Origin: Natronococcus sp. CG52
GTDB taxonomy: Archaea > Halobacteriota > Halobacteria > Halobacteriales > Natrialbaceae
DNA length: 64,000 bases
Reading direction: 5' to 3'
NCBI RefSeq assembly: GCF_023913515.1
Contig: NZ_CP099391.1
Span: 372,001 to 436,000 of the forward strand
This document shows positions 51,384 through 61,183 of this stretch, in pieces. A model generated the notes under the pieces. That model searched no databases. It was not told the DNA's origin and saw only the letters and a program-made list of their open reading frames with translations. Within the stretch, counting starts at the first letter, position 1, and each line of letters begins with the position of its first letter. Made by a program: the position numbers and the translations under genes.

Positions 51384-51396
51384 GTTCACTGTGAAC
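51384..51396. promoter_or_regulatory. perfect palindrome GTTCACTGTGAAC upstream of lctP
   Basis: A 6-bp inverted repeat around a single T, 54 bp before the lctP ATG and within the 300-bp divergent region shared with the dehydrogenase gene. Its left half with the preceding TT equals the octamer found before two beta-oxidation genes. It looks like a regulator operator. Confidence 0.5.
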
Positions 51397-51628
51397 ATCT
51401 ACCACTACACCGTTCCTGATGAATAATAAGCGTATTTTCGAGTTGTATCTCCTGAGAATCGGACGCTCGGGATCGGTCGGCCCGAAATCGAACGCGTCCC
51501 CGGCGCGTCAGCGCGCCGGGAATCACCGGATTTCGGACGACCCGTTCCGAAACCACCCGACGCCGAACCGGTCTTTAATACGCTCCGGCAACATCTCTTC
51601 AACCAGCACCTGCGAGGCTCAACGTCAC

Positions 51629-54600
51629 ATGACAGCGCACATCTCTCCGTCTCACGGCGATCCGGCAGTCGACGACCGGGCGAACTACGACTACTGCAGC
51701 GACGACGTCGACCGTCCCGCGCTCGTCTCCGACCTCGAGGCCCTCGTCGACTGTGACGTTCGATTCGACTCCTACTCCCGCCAGCTGTACGCGACCGACG
51801 CGAGCGCCTACGAGGTGACGCCGATCGGGGTCGTCCTCCCCGAGTCGACGGCCGACGTGGTGGGCGTCGTCGAGTACTGCGCCGAGCGCGAGATTCCGGT
51901 CCTCCCGCGGGGCGGCGGGACGAGTCTCGCCGGCCAGAGCGTCAATCGCGCGGTCGTCCTGGATTTCACGCGGCACACGAACGAGATCCTCGAGATCGAT
52001 CCCGACGGTCGAACCGCGACCGTCCAACCGGGGACGATCCTCGGGACGCTGAACGAGGCGCTCGCACCCCACGACCTCAAGTTCGCGCCGGATCCCGCCT
52101 GGGGGGACAAGAGCGCGATCGGCGGCGCCATCGGCAACAACTCGACCGGCGCCCACTCGCTGCAGTACGGCAAGACCGACGCCTACGTCGAGTCCTGCGA
52201 GGTCGTCCTCGCCGACGGCACCGTCACCGAGTTCGGGGAGGTCACCCTCGACGAGATCGACGAGCGCGCCGACCCCGACGGCGACCTCGAGGGGCGGATC
52301 TACGCCGAGGTCCGGCGCATCCTCGAGGAGGAGGCGGACGTCGTCGAGGACGCCTATCCGAACCTCAAGCGGAACGTCTCGGGTTACAACCTCGATCGGC
52401 TCGTCGCGGAGGCCCGCGGCGAGACGCTTCCGGGTGGCGAGGAGACGGGCGAGACGGGAACCGTCAACCTCGCGCGTCTGCTGGCCGGCAGCGAGGGGAC
52501 CCTCGCGATCGTCACCGAGGTGACGGTGTCGCTCGAGCCCGTTCCCGAGACGAAGGCGGTCTCCCTGCTCTGTTACCGGGATCTCCACGAGGCGATGGCC
52601 GACGTCGAGCCGATCCTCGCCCACGACCCCGCCGCGGTCGAGGTGTTAGACGACGTGCTGATCGACCTGGCGCGGGATACCGCCGAGTTCGGCCCCGTCA
52701 CCGGGATGCTGCCCGACGGGACCAACGCCGTTCTGCTGGTCGAGTTCTACGCCGACGACGCGGCCCACGGGAAGGAACAGGTCGCCGGCCTGCTGGCCGA
52801 CCGCTGCCCGAGCGCGACGGCCGAGGGCGACCCGGCCGCGGATATCCCCCGGACGGATGCCGAACCGATCGCGATCGAGGCGCTCGAGGCCTACGAGAAG
52901 GCCGAGCGCACACAGCTCTGGAAGCTCCGCAAATCGGGGCTCCCGATCCTGCTCTCGCGGACGACCGACGAGAAGCACATCTCTTTCATCGAGGACACCG
53001 GCATCCCACCGGAGCGGCTGCCGGAGTTCGTCGAGGAGTTCGAGGCGATCCTCGAGGACCACGACACCTACGCCAGCTTCTACGCCCACGCCGGCCCCGG
53101 CGTCCTCCACGTCCGACCGCTCGTCAACACGAAGACGGACGTGGGACTCGACCAACTTCACGGCATCGCCGACGACGTCACCGACCTCGTGGTCGAACTC
53201 GGCGGCTCCGTCTCGGGCGAGCACGGCGACGGCCGCGCGCGCACCCAGTGGAACCACAAGCTCTACGGCGATCGGATCTGGGAGACGTTCCAGGATCTCA
53301 AGACCGCGTTCGACCCCAACTGGCTCCTCAACCCCGGGCAGGTCGTCTTCCGCGAGGGGGAGCCGACGGATCTGCGCGAGCACCTCCGATTCGATCCCGA
53401 CTACTCGTTCGAGGAGGGATTCGAGCCCGCACTCGAGTGGGAGAACGACAACGGGTTCCGGGGGATGGCCGAGCTCTGCCACGGCTGTGGCGGCTGTCGC
53501 GGCGAGCAGGAGACGACCGGCGGCGTGATGTGCCCGACCTTCCGGGCGAGCCGCGAGGAGATCACCAGCACGCGCGGCCGGGCGAACGCGCTCCGGCAGG
53601 CGATGAGCGGCGATCTCGATCCGGGCGAGGCGTTCTCCGACGAGTTCGTCGAGGAGGTGATGGGGCTCTGTATCGGCTGCAAGGGCTGTGCCATCGACTG
53701 TCCGAGCGAGGTCGACATGGCGAAGCTCAAAGCCGAGGTAACCCACGAGTACCACGAACGAAACGGGGCGACGCTCCGCGATCGGCTCTTCGCCAACGTC
53801 GCGACGCTCTCGCGGTGGGGCTCCAAACTCGCGCCGTTCTCGAACGCGTTCCCGAAGCTGCCGGGCGCCCGAGCGCTGCTCGAGACGACGCTCGGAATCG
53901 ACTCGAGCCGCCCGCTCCCGACGTTTCATCCGGAAACGTTCCAGAGCTGGTTCGAACGGCGCGGCGGGGCTCGTGTCCCCGAGGACGCCGCCGACCGGAA
54001 GGCCGTCGTCTACCCCGACCCGTACACGAACTACAGCCACCCCGAGGCGGGGAAGGCCGCGGTTCGCGTGCTCGAGGCCGCGGGCGTCCACGTCACGGTC
54101 CCGGACGACCTCGACGACACGGGCCGGCCGGCGTTCTCGAAGGGCTTTCTCGAACGGGCCAGGGAGACGGCCCGGGAGAACGTCCGCTCGCTCGCCCCGC
54201 TCGTCGAGGAGGGGTGGGACGTGGTCGTCATCGAACCTTCGGACGCGGTCATGTTCCAGTCCGATTACCTCGATCTACTGTCGGACGGGGGCGCAGCGAC
54301 GCTGGCGGACGCCACGTACGGCGTCTGCGAGTACGTTGACGTCTTCCGGCTGGACGAACGGATGGGGTTCGACGCGGATCGGGCGAACGCGGACCTGACC
54401 TATCACGGCCACTGCCACCAGAAGGCGACGGCGAAAGACCACCACGCCGTCGGCGTGCTCCGCCGGGCAGGTTATCGCGTCGATCCGCTCGATTCGGGTT
54501 GCTGCGGGATGGCCGGCAGCTTCGGCTACGAGGCAGAACACGCCTCGATGAGCGACGCCATCGCGAAGATTCTGTACGAGCAGGTCGACGAGAGCGACGG

Positions 54601-54712
54601 GGGGCGGGTCGTCGCTCCCGGCGCGTCCTGTCGCACCCAACTCGAGAACCGCTCTCGACGCGCCGAGCAGCCGCCGACGCCGATCGAACTCGTCGCCGAG
54701 GCGCTCGAGTAG
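51629..54712 (+). CDS. FAD-linked D-lactate/glycolate dehydrogenase fused to Fe-S subunit
   Basis: 1027 aa from the ATG at 51629, the first ATG before recognisable sequence. N-terminal FAD PCMH domain (about residues 60-280: VLPRGGGTSLAGQSVN, DKSAIGGAIGNNSTGAHSLQ), then an FAD-oxidase C-terminal domain ending GSVSGEHGDGRARTQW. The C-terminal third is GlpC/LutA-like: CHGCGGCRGE, CIGCKGCAIDCPSEVDM and CCGMAGSFGYEAEH. This GlcD-plus-Fe-S architecture oxidises D-2-hydroxy acids and passes electrons to quinone. Divergent from lctP, with which it shares a control region. Confidence 0.93.
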   Translation: MTAHISPSHGDPAVDDRANYDYCSDDVDRPALVSDLEALVDCDVRFDSYSRQLYATDASAYEVTPIGVVLPESTADVVGVVEYCAEREIPVLPRGGGTSLAGQSVNRAVVLDFTRHTNEILEIDPDGRTATVQPGTILGTLNEALAPHDLKFAPDPAWGDKSAIGGAIGNNSTGAHSLQYGKTDAYVESCEVVLADGTVTEFGEVTLDEIDERADPDGDLEGRIYAEVRRILEEEADVVEDAYPNLKRNVSGYNLDRLVAEARGETLPGGEETGETGTVNLARLLAGSEGTLAIVTEVTVSLEPVPETKAVSLLCYRDLHEAMADVEPILAHDPAAVEVLDDVLIDLARDTAEFGPVTGMLPDGTNAVLLVEFYADDAAHGKEQVAGLLADRCPSATAEGDPAADIPRTDAEPIAIEALEAYEKAERTQLWKLRKSGLPILLSRTTDEKHISFIEDTGIPPERLPEFVEEFEAILEDHDTYASFYAHAGPGVLHVRPLVNTKTDVGLDQLHGIADDVTDLVVELGGSVSGEHGDGRARTQWNHKLYGDRIWETFQDLKTAFDPNWLLNPGQVVFREGEPTDLREHLRFDPDYSFEEGFEPALEWENDNGFRGMAELCHGCGGCRGEQETTGGVMCPTFRASREEITSTRGRANALRQAMSGDLDPGEAFSDEFVEEVMGLCIGCKGCAIDCPSEVDMAKLKAEVTHEYHERNGATLRDRLFANVATLSRWGSKLAPFSNAFPKLPGARALLETTLGIDSSRPLPTFHPETFQSWFERRGGARVPEDAADRKAVVYPDPYTNYSHPEAGKAAVRVLEAAGVHVTVPDDLDDTGRPAFSKGFLERARETARENVRSLAPLVEEGWDVVVIEPSDAVMFQSDYLDLLSDGGAATLADATYGVCEYVDVFRLDERMGFDADRANADLTYHGHCHQKATAKDHHAVGVLRRAGYRVDPLDSGCCGMAGSFGYEAEHASMSDAIAKILYEQVDESDGGRVVAPGASCRTQLENRSRRAEQPPTPIELVAEALE

Positions 54713-54933
54713 TCCCTTCTCGAGGCAACCGCTGATTTCCGAGAGTTCTGTAGTACCGACTGAAACGGTTTACACGCCGACCGCACGGATCCCTCGCAGG
54801 CTGTACAATCATCGTGCTCGCTCGAGAGCGATCGAGACGAACCTCGCAGAAAAAGGCCGGAAGACGGGTTCCCGTCCCCTCGCGCTTCGGTCCTGCTCGC
54901 CGGCGTGAGCGACCGCATTTCCGGACCGGGTCG
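54713..54933. other. convergent intergenic region with MITE-like fragment
   Basis: At 54751-54786, TAGTACCGACTGAAACGGTTTACACGCCGACCGCAC is a diverged copy of the left arm of the 3218-3301 palindrome. The matching right arm is missing. No gene seen. Confidence 0.4.
54751..54786 (+). repeat. MITE-like half repeat
   Basis: TAGTACCGACTGAAACG and the following TTTACACGCCGACCGCAC align with the left arm at 3221-3256 with few differences. Only the left half is present. Confidence 0.5.
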
Positions 54934-55533
54934 TCAGCAGTCCACGGGCTCGACCCACTCCGTCGCCGGCTCTCCGTCGGGGATTCCCAGGAAGGTGACG
55001 TGTGCGAGCGCGCCGCCCTCGCTGTCCGCCTTGTGGACGTGGCCGGGGTCGATCCACGCGTCGCTCGCCGAGTACGTCCGCGGGACGCAGTCGTCTTCCA
55101 TCATGTGCTCGATTTCGCCCTCGAGCATGCGGACAATGGACATCCCGGGGTGGCGGTGCCACCCGGACTCCGCTCCCTCCTCCCACGTCGCCTCGGCGAG
55201 GATGACGGTCGAGGCGTCGTCGAGGTCGACGACGATCGGTTCGTCGGCGTCGTCGTAGGTCACCTCGAACGTCGCGGCCACGTCGTCGGCGAAGGCCGCG
55301 TGCTCGGCGATCACCTCCACGTCGAAGCCCTCGGGTTCGTCCACGTCGGCCTCCTCGTCGTAGTCATCGTCTTCCTCCTCCTCATCGTTGTGCTCGTCGG
55401 CGGTAGCGGGCGTGCTTACGGCGAGCGCGCCCGCTGCGACTGCGCCGGCTTTCAGAACTGTTCTGCGTAACACGCCGCCAATCGATTCGGTGTCGGCAGT
55501 CGTAGTACGGCTCTCGCTCGTATCGTCGATCAT
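54934..55533 (-). CDS. Tat-exported cupin-domain protein
   Basis: 199 aa. A twin-arginine-type signal (RRTVLKAGAVAAGALAVSTP, residues 23-42) is followed by a very acidic stretch (about 46-70) and a C-terminal cupin (about 85-195). The cupin metal residues are recognisable in GWHRHPGMSIVRMLEGEIEH (His-x-His, then Glu) and HVHKADSEGG. It is probably an exported or membrane-proximal beta-barrel metal protein; the substrate is unknown. Confidence 0.88.
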   Translation of the reverse strand: MIDDTSESRTTTADTESIGGVLRRTVLKAGAVAAGALAVSTPATADEHNDEEEEDDDYDEEADVDEPEGFDVEVIAEHAAFADDVAATFEVTYDDADEPIVVDLDDASTVILAEATWEEGAESGWHRHPGMSIVRMLEGEIEHMMEDDCVPRTYSASDAWIDPGHVHKADSEGGALAHVTFLGIPDGEPATEWVEPVDC

Positions 55534-55743
55534 AGTCGTGTATTCCTCCCAGCAGGAGGAGCTACGAGAACGGTGATCGAGTAGTTACCCGGTGATACTG
55601 CGCTACTCGGTGACGGTTTTGCAGCCGCTGACTACCGCTCAACGGGTGCAAGGTTCACTCAATACGAGCCGAATCTGATGCGAACAGCGCCGCACGCTCG
55701 GCACGCCTGAATCGATCCGGGACGCTCGCAGGTCACGCTGCCG

Positions 55744-56838
55744 TCAGGTGCCGACGATATCGTCGTACCGCGCGCCGGTCTGTTTCAGCGTCTCCGTTGA
55801 GTAGAGTTTCTCGTGGTCGACGGGGAGGTACTCCGTCGCCAGCTCGTCCACCTTCGCGTCGACGGCCTCGGAATCGCGACCGTGGATCATCGTGAACAGG
55901 TTGTACGGCCAGTCCTGGTCGGTCCGGCGCGGGCGGTGATAGCAGAGCGTGACGTACGGCAGGCCGCCCGCTCGCTCGCCGCGGGCGTCGAGTTCGTCGT
56001 CCGGCACGTTCCAGACGACCATGCAGTTCGAATCGAAGCCGGTGACGACGTGGTTGACGACGCAGCCGATCCGTTTGATACAGCCGTTCGCCCGCAACCG
56101 GTCGATGCGCTCGAGCACCGAATCGACGTCCGCCTCGAGCGCGTCGGCGACGTCCCGGTACGGCGTCTTCGTGAGGGGGAATCCACCCTGGATCTCGAGC
56201 AGCAGTTCGGCGTCGAACGGCGAGAGGTCCTCGGCCGCGTCCTCGCTGATTCGGGTCGCCGAGGCGTCCGTTCCCGCCTCCAGCGGGTTCGGGATCGCAG
56301 CGTCGTCGGTCTCCGACTCCGGGGCCACGGGAACCGTGCTCTCCCGTGCGAACCGATCGGCGTTGACGACCGGGAACTCGAGGTCGATGTAGTAGTCGGT
56401 GAGCATCGGTAGCACGAGGACTTCACAGCCGGTTCGGCGCTCGATCTCGTCGATGATCTCGTCGCGCGTCGTCCGCGATCCCGCGGTGACGACGAACCAC
56501 ATGTTCCACTCGTGATCCCGGGCGTAGTTGTGGTTGACCTGTCGGTACTCGTTGACGATCGACGCGACCTCCTCGAATCGATCCCCGGGAGCCTGCACCG
56601 CCGCGAGCGTCGAGGAACCGATCACGGGTGGGTTGAGGACGGCACCGAACCGACGGACGATCCCGTCGTCGTAGAGGCGCGAGACGCGCTCGAGGACCTC
56701 GTCTTCGTCGATCCCCAGCGAGTCGCCGACGCGGCGAAACGGCCGTTCTTCGATCGGCACGCCGCTCTGGTAGCCGTCGATGATGGCCGCGTCCGCGTCG
56801 TCGATGGCCTCGCGCCAGTCCTCCGACAGGATGCTCAT
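55744..56838 (-). CDS. siroheme decarboxylase-like protein (AhbA-AhbB fusion)
   Basis: 364 aa from the ATG at 56836-56838. Two Lrp/AsnC-like modules in tandem (about residues 15-165 and 210-364). Each has an HTH-like segment (RVGDSLGIDEDEVLERVSRL; DVADALEADVDSVLERIDRL), followed by an RRFGAVLN- or KRIGCVVNH-type strand and an AsnC effector-like region. This matches AhbA/AhbB, which decarboxylate siroheme to didecarboxysiroheme in the alternative archaeal haem pathway, fused into one chain. The linker (about 165-210) is acidic. A DNA-binding Lrp regulator is the alternative, but the paired-domain structure favours Ahb. Confidence 0.82.
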   Translation of the reverse strand: MSILSEDWREAIDDADAAIIDGYQSGVPIEERPFRRVGDSLGIDEDEVLERVSRLYDDGIVRRFGAVLNPPVIGSSTLAAVQAPGDRFEEVASIVNEYRQVNHNYARDHEWNMWFVVTAGSRTTRDEIIDEIERRTGCEVLVLPMLTDYYIDLEFPVVNADRFARESTVPVAPESETDDAAIPNPLEAGTDASATRISEDAAEDLSPFDAELLLEIQGGFPLTKTPYRDVADALEADVDSVLERIDRLRANGCIKRIGCVVNHVVTGFDSNCMVVWNVPDDELDARGERAGGLPYVTLCYHRPRRTDQDWPYNLFTMIHGRDSEAVDAKVDELATEYLPVDHEKLYSTETLKQTGARYDDIVGT

Positions 56839-57067
56839 TGGTGAATCTAGGGAGAACGCCACCGTATCGTTTTCGGGTCCGTCCGCGAGGCGGTAGCGAC
56901 GCGAGTTCGTCGCTCACGACAGGTCTGAGATCTTCGTCTTGCGGTTCTGTCACGGCCGACAGCACAGCCAGTGGGCGACGAGCGAGATTCGGCGAACGAC
57001 TGGTAACTGCGTCGTTACGCCGATCCGACTATAACGATTATTACTGTGGGTGCCGTTAGCACTATTC

Positions 57068-57826
57068 ATGGGAATGACTGAACCGATCTCGATCGAGGAG
57101 GACGACCGAACGAGTATCTACGAGTACGTCGAGGCCCACGGCGCGGTCGACCGGGACCGGGCTCGAGCGGAACTGCTTCCGCCGGACCCGCCGGGAGAGC
57201 CACAGCACTCGCGAGCGTTCCGGCACAACCTCGCGATTCTCAAGCGAGACGGCTACCTCGAGGAGGACGAGAACGGGACGCTGCGCATCGCGGTCGACGC
57301 GGCCGACGACGAGGAGTTCACCGCCGACGACGTGGCGGTCACCATCAGATCGGCGCGACAGGAGGACCTCTCGGGGATCGTCGGCGCGATGCGTCGCGTC
57401 GTCGAGGAGATGACCTACATCGAGGCGGAGACCATCGCGGACGAACTCGACCACGAGGACGTCCTGCTCCGACACAACGAGTTCGAGTCTCGGATGTTCT
57501 TCGTCGCGACCGTCGACGACGAGGTCGTCGGCTGGGCGCACCTCCACACCCCGAATCTCGAGAAGCTCTCCCACACGGCGGAGCTCACGGTCGGCGTGCT
57601 CGAGGAGTACCGCGGGGTGGGAATCGGCAGCCAGCTCCTCGACCGTACGCTCGAGTGGGTGCGCTCGAGGAACCACGAGAAGGTGTACCAGAGCGTCCCC
57701 TCGACCAACGAGGAAGCGATCGAGTTCTTCGAGGGCCGGGGCTGGGAGACCGAGGCCGTCCGCGAGAACCACTACAAACTCGAGGACGAGTACATCGACG
57801 AGGTGATGATGGCGATCGAGCTGTAA
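57068..57826 (+). CDS. GNAT acetyltransferase with N-terminal winged helix
   Basis: 252 aa from the ATG at 57068, or 250 from the ATG at 57074. The N-terminal region (about residues 8-75) reads as a winged helix (HNLAILKRDGYLEEDENGTL). The GNAT domain (about 88-245) contains VTIRSARQEDLSGIVGAMRR, AELTVGVLEEYRGVGIGSQL with the acetyl-CoA loop, and NEEAIEFFEGRGWETE. Halobacterial fusions of this kind are common; the target is unknown. It is divergent from the siroheme decarboxylase-like gene. Confidence 0.88.
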   Translation: MGMTEPISIEEDDRTSIYEYVEAHGAVDRDRARAELLPPDPPGEPQHSRAFRHNLAILKRDGYLEEDENGTLRIAVDAADDEEFTADDVAVTIRSARQEDLSGIVGAMRRVVEEMTYIEAETIADELDHEDVLLRHNEFESRMFFVATVDDEVVGWAHLHTPNLEKLSHTAELTVGVLEEYRGVGIGSQLLDRTLEWVRSRNHEKVYQSVPSTNEEAIEFFEGRGWETEAVRENHYKLEDEYIDEVMMAIEL

Positions 57827-57974
57827 CTCGCCGTTCGCCGGCAAATCCCGGGCGCGACGTCGACCGGAACCGGTCTCCCGGCAGCCACTCGCCGAGCGAC
57901 GCGCCCCTCATTTGCAGGGCGTGGAGATGCCCGAAAACGGGAGCCTTTTGCGCCCGCCTTCCCAACGACTGTCC

Positions 57975-59057
57975 ATGGCGCAGACATCCCAGGAGTTCGG
58001 CGAGTGGCCGCTCAAACGGCTGATGACCGAGGTCGTCGGATCGGGTCCGAAGTCGGCCGACGACATGACCCACGAACAGGCACGCGAGGCCTTCCAGCGC
58101 ATCCTCGCGGGCGAGCCCGACGGGACGACCCTCGGCGCGTTCTGGCTGGCGAACCGCTGGAAGCGCAACAACCCCGAGGAGCTCGCGGCCTACACCGACG
58201 TCATGCGCGAGGAGTCGGTCGTTACCGCCGAACCGGACGCCGACCCGGTCGACTGCGGGGCGAACTACGACGGTAAGCACACCTCCGCCCTGCTCGGCGT
58301 CGGTGCGGGACTCGTCGCCGCCGCGGCCGGAACGCCCGTCGTCGTCCACTCCGGCGACGGCGTCCCGACCCAGAAGGAGACGGCCTACAAGCACGTCCTC
58401 GACGAACTGGGCGTCCGGACCGAACTCGAGCCCGCGGAGAGCGCCGACATGGTCGACGAAACGGGCTTCGGCTTCTACTACCAGCCCGCGTTCAACCCCG
58501 GGATCGACGACCTGTTCGACCGGCGCGATCAGATGGGCGTTCGAACGTTCGTCAACACCATCGAGACGGTCGCCAACCCCGCGAACGCCGACGTCCACCT
58601 CGGCTCGTTCTACCACCTCGCGTTCGCGAAGAAGCTGACCGACCTCATCAAGGGAAGCGAGCGACTCGACTACTCCCGGGCGATCTTCTTCCAGGGGATG
58701 GAGGGCTACGACGACATCCGACCCGGTTACACGAAGGTCGCCGAGTGGGACCGCGAGGGCGACGACGGCGAGGAGTCCTTCGAGGACTACGAGATCGAGA
58801 CCGCCGAGTACGGCATGGAGATGGAGAGCGAGGATCTGGAAGTCGAGGACGTGACTACTGACTCCGCGACGATCACCGAGGAGGTGCTCGCCGGCGAACG
58901 CGACGACCACTTCGCCGACGCCATCGCGCTCAACGGCGCGTTTCGGATGTACGCTCGTCAGGACGTCGACTCGCTCGAGGACGGCCTCGAGCGGGCCCGT
59001 GCGGTTATCGACGACGGTAGCGCCGAATCCGTGCTCGAGGAACTCCGGGACTTTTGA
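57975..59057 (+). CDS. anthranilate phosphoribosyltransferase-like (TrpD2-like) protein
   Basis: 360 aa from the ATG at 57975. A helical N-terminal domain (MTHEQAREAFQRILAGEPDG, TTLGAFWLANRWKRNNPEEL) leads to the phosphoribosyl-pyrophosphate-binding region: GAGLVAAAAGTPVVVHSGDG near residues 120-140, and TVANPANADVHLGSFYH. The PRPP motif GTGGD of true TrpD is replaced by DCGANYDGKHTSALLG, and there is an acidic insertion (about 270-310). So the protein is a TrpD paralogue, possibly TrpD2/YbiB-like, rather than the tryptophan enzyme. No other tryptophan genes are near. Confidence 0.82.
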   Translation: MAQTSQEFGEWPLKRLMTEVVGSGPKSADDMTHEQAREAFQRILAGEPDGTTLGAFWLANRWKRNNPEELAAYTDVMREESVVTAEPDADPVDCGANYDGKHTSALLGVGAGLVAAAAGTPVVVHSGDGVPTQKETAYKHVLDELGVRTELEPAESADMVDETGFGFYYQPAFNPGIDDLFDRRDQMGVRTFVNTIETVANPANADVHLGSFYHLAFAKKLTDLIKGSERLDYSRAIFFQGMEGYDDIRPGYTKVAEWDREGDDGEESFEDYEIETAEYGMEMESEDLEVEDVTTDSATITEEVLAGERDDHFADAIALNGAFRMYARQDVDSLEDGLERARAVIDDGSAESVLEELRDF

Positions 59058-59159
59058 GAGCGATTCCCGCCTCGAGACCGCAACGAGGCGGCGGATTCGA
59101 CGACCGGCCCGATTTACCGATCCTCAATACTTTTTACCTGGCCGACAGTACTCGATCGC

Positions 59160-59549
59160 ATGGTTCCCGACACCTCCGCGCCCTCGAGGGTCGACGACGC
59201 AACCGCCGGCGACAGCTCTAACACCGTTATCAACGCGTTCATCGGCGGAATCGCCGGCGTGATCCTCTCGTTCGTGCCGCTGTCGACGGTCCTCGGCGGT
59301 GCGATCGCCGGCTATCTCGAGGGCGGCACGTCGGAGGACGGGCTGAAAGTCGGGGCGCTCGCCGGCGTCGTCATGCTGGTCCCGTTCGTGGTTCTCGCCG
59401 GCTTCTTCTTCCTCGTTTTCGCGCCGCCGGGAACGCCGATCGGGTTCGGGCTGCTCGGATTCGTCGTCCTGTTCTTCGGGATGCTCTACACCGTCGCGCT
59501 CGGCGTTCTCGGCGGCTATCTCGGAGTCTACGTGAAGAACGAGTTCTAA
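59160..59549 (+). CDS. DUF5518-type membrane protein
   Basis: 129 aa with three to four hydrophobic segments (about residues 22-49, 65-90, 98-125) and the glycine-rich VINAFIGGIAGVILSFVP, then LGGAIAGYLEGG and LGGYLGVYVKNEF, typical of the haloarchaeal DUF5518 family. Function unknown. It stands alone between the TrpD-like gene and the SDR gene. Confidence 0.8.
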   Translation: MVPDTSAPSRVDDATAGDSSNTVINAFIGGIAGVILSFVPLSTVLGGAIAGYLEGGTSEDGLKVGALAGVVMLVPFVVLAGFFFLVFAPPGTPIGFGLLGFVVLFFGMLYTVALGVLGGYLGVYVKNEF

Positions 59550-59668
59550 CGACGACCGGCGGGGGCTCTTACCACTGTTCGGTAGGCGGACTATTTCTAT
59601 AAACATCGTCTCTAATCAAGCGTAAAACCATGAACGAACTTATGTAGTCTCCCTCCGAGTATCGTGCT

Positions 59669-60430
59669 ATGCGACTCGAGAACGAGACGGCCCTCATCAC
59701 GGGTGCGGCCTCAGGCATCGGACGGGCGACCGCCGAACGGTTTGCGGCGGAAGGCGCGCGCGTCATCGTCACCGACATCGACAGCGACGGCGGGGAAACG
59801 GTCGCCACCGCCCTCGATGACGACGGTGCCGACGCGGAGTTTCACGACCTCGACGTCACCGACAGCGAGGAGTTCCACGCCGTCGTCGACGCCGTCGCGG
59901 AGGAGTACGGTCTCGACATCATCGTCAACAACGCCGGGACCGGCCACCCCTCCTCTCGGCTCGAGGAGACCGACGACTCGATTCGCGATTTCGTCATCGA
60001 CGTCAACGTGAAGGGCGTCTGGAACGGCTGCCACGCCGCCTTACCCCACATGAAAGAGCAGGGCCACGGCGCGATCGTCAACGTCGGTTCGCTGGCGAGC
60101 ATCCTCGGCCTTCCCAAGCAGGCGGCCTACTCGCTGAGCAAGGGCGCCGTTCTGAATCTCACTCGAGCGGTGGCCGCCGAGGCCGGACCCTACGGCGTCC
60201 GCGCCAACACCGTCTGTCCGGGCTTCACCGACACGGCGCTGCTCGAGCAGTACCTGGCGGTGCAGGACGACCCCGAGGCGGCCCGCGAGGAGATGGCCGC
60301 GGAGTACCCGCTCAAGCGACTCGGCGAAGCCGAGGAGGTCGCCGACTCGATCCTGTTCCTCGCGAGCGACGAGGCTTCCTTCGTCAGCGGCCACGGACTG
60401 GTCGTCGACGGCGGGTTCTCGACCTGCTGA
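59669..60430 (+). CDS. short-chain dehydrogenase/reductase
   Basis: 253 aa classical SDR. Nucleotide-binding TGAASGIGRA (residues 11-20), DIDSDGGE at the end of strand 2, NNAGTG near residue 89, the catalytic Tyr and Lys in AAYSLSKGAVL near 152, and the C-terminal FVSGHGLVVDGGFSTC. Asp at the end of the second strand favours NAD+. Relatives include 3-oxoacyl-ACP-type reductases and alcohol dehydrogenases; the substrate is not predictable. A TATA-like CTTATGTAG lies about 27 nt before the ATG, consistent with a leaderless transcript. Confidence 0.93.
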   Translation: MRLENETALITGAASGIGRATAERFAAEGARVIVTDIDSDGGETVATALDDDGADAEFHDLDVTDSEEFHAVVDAVAEEYGLDIIVNNAGTGHPSSRLEETDDSIRDFVIDVNVKGVWNGCHAALPHMKEQGHGAIVNVGSLASILGLPKQAAYSLSKGAVLNLTRAVAAEAGPYGVRANTVCPGFTDTALLEQYLAVQDDPEAAREEMAAEYPLKRLGEAEEVADSILFLASDEASFVSGHGLVVDGGFSTC

Positions 60431-60517
60431 CGGCTTCGAACCGGTTCGGATTCTCCCGACTCATCGCGGGCTCGTCGAACCGAAACGATCAATTATCCGT
60501 TCTGACATCTTCGGCAC

Positions 60518-61180
60518 GTGAGCACCTACGACGCGATCCTCTTCGACAGCGACGGCGTGCTGGTCGAGCCGCCCACCGCCGAAACCCAGACCGAAGCGAC
60601 GCGTGCGGCGTTCCGGGCGGTGGGCGTCGAGGACGTCGATCAGCGGTCGCTCGACGACGTCGTGAACGGCGTCACCGTCGGGCGGCTCCGCGAGATCTGT
60701 ACGAGCTACGACCTCGAGCCGGTGGAGTTCTGGCGAGCGCGCGAACACCACGACGAGCGCTCGCAGTTCGAGCAGTTCGACGCCGGCAACCGCGACCGGT
60801 ACGCGGACGTCGCCGCGATCGGGGACCTCGAGCAGCCCCGCGGCGTCGTGAGCAACAACCACCACAGCACGATCGAGTTCGTCCTGGACGCGTTCGACCT
60901 CGCGCCCCTGTTCGACACCTACTACGGTCGGCCGAAGACGATCGAGAGCCTCGAGCGGAAGAAACCGAATCCGCACTACCTCGAGCGCGCGCTCGAGGAC
61001 CTCGGCTGCGAGACGGCGCTGTACGTCGGCGACGGCGAGAGCGACGTGATCGCGGCCGACCGGGCCGGGATCGATTCGGCGTTCGTCCGTCGGCCTCACT
61101 GCGCGGACGTTACCCTGTCGGCGGCCCCGACCTACGACGTCGAGACGCTGGACGACGTCGCCGAAGTCGTCGCCGAGTGA
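60518..61180 (+). CDS. HAD-family hydrolase
   Basis: 220 aa from a GTG at 60518. Motif I is LFDSDGVLVEP (nucleophile Asp10, second Asp12), motif II is GVVSNNHHST near 107-116, motif III KKPNPHYLE near 149-157, and motif IV VGDGESDVIAADRAG near 171-185. The cap and motif arrangement is phosphoglycolate-phosphatase-like. Followed within 4 bp by the stop of the convergent aspartoacylase-like gene. Confidence 0.92.
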   Translation: MSTYDAILFDSDGVLVEPPTAETQTEATRAAFRAVGVEDVDQRSLDDVVNGVTVGRLREICTSYDLEPVEFWRAREHHDERSQFEQFDAGNRDRYADVAAIGDLEQPRGVVSNNHHSTIEFVLDAFDLAPLFDTYYGRPKTIESLERKKPNPHYLERALEDLGCETALYVGDGESDVIAADRAGIDSAFVRRPHCADVTLSAAPTYDVETLDDVAEVVAE

Positions 61181-61183
61181 CGG

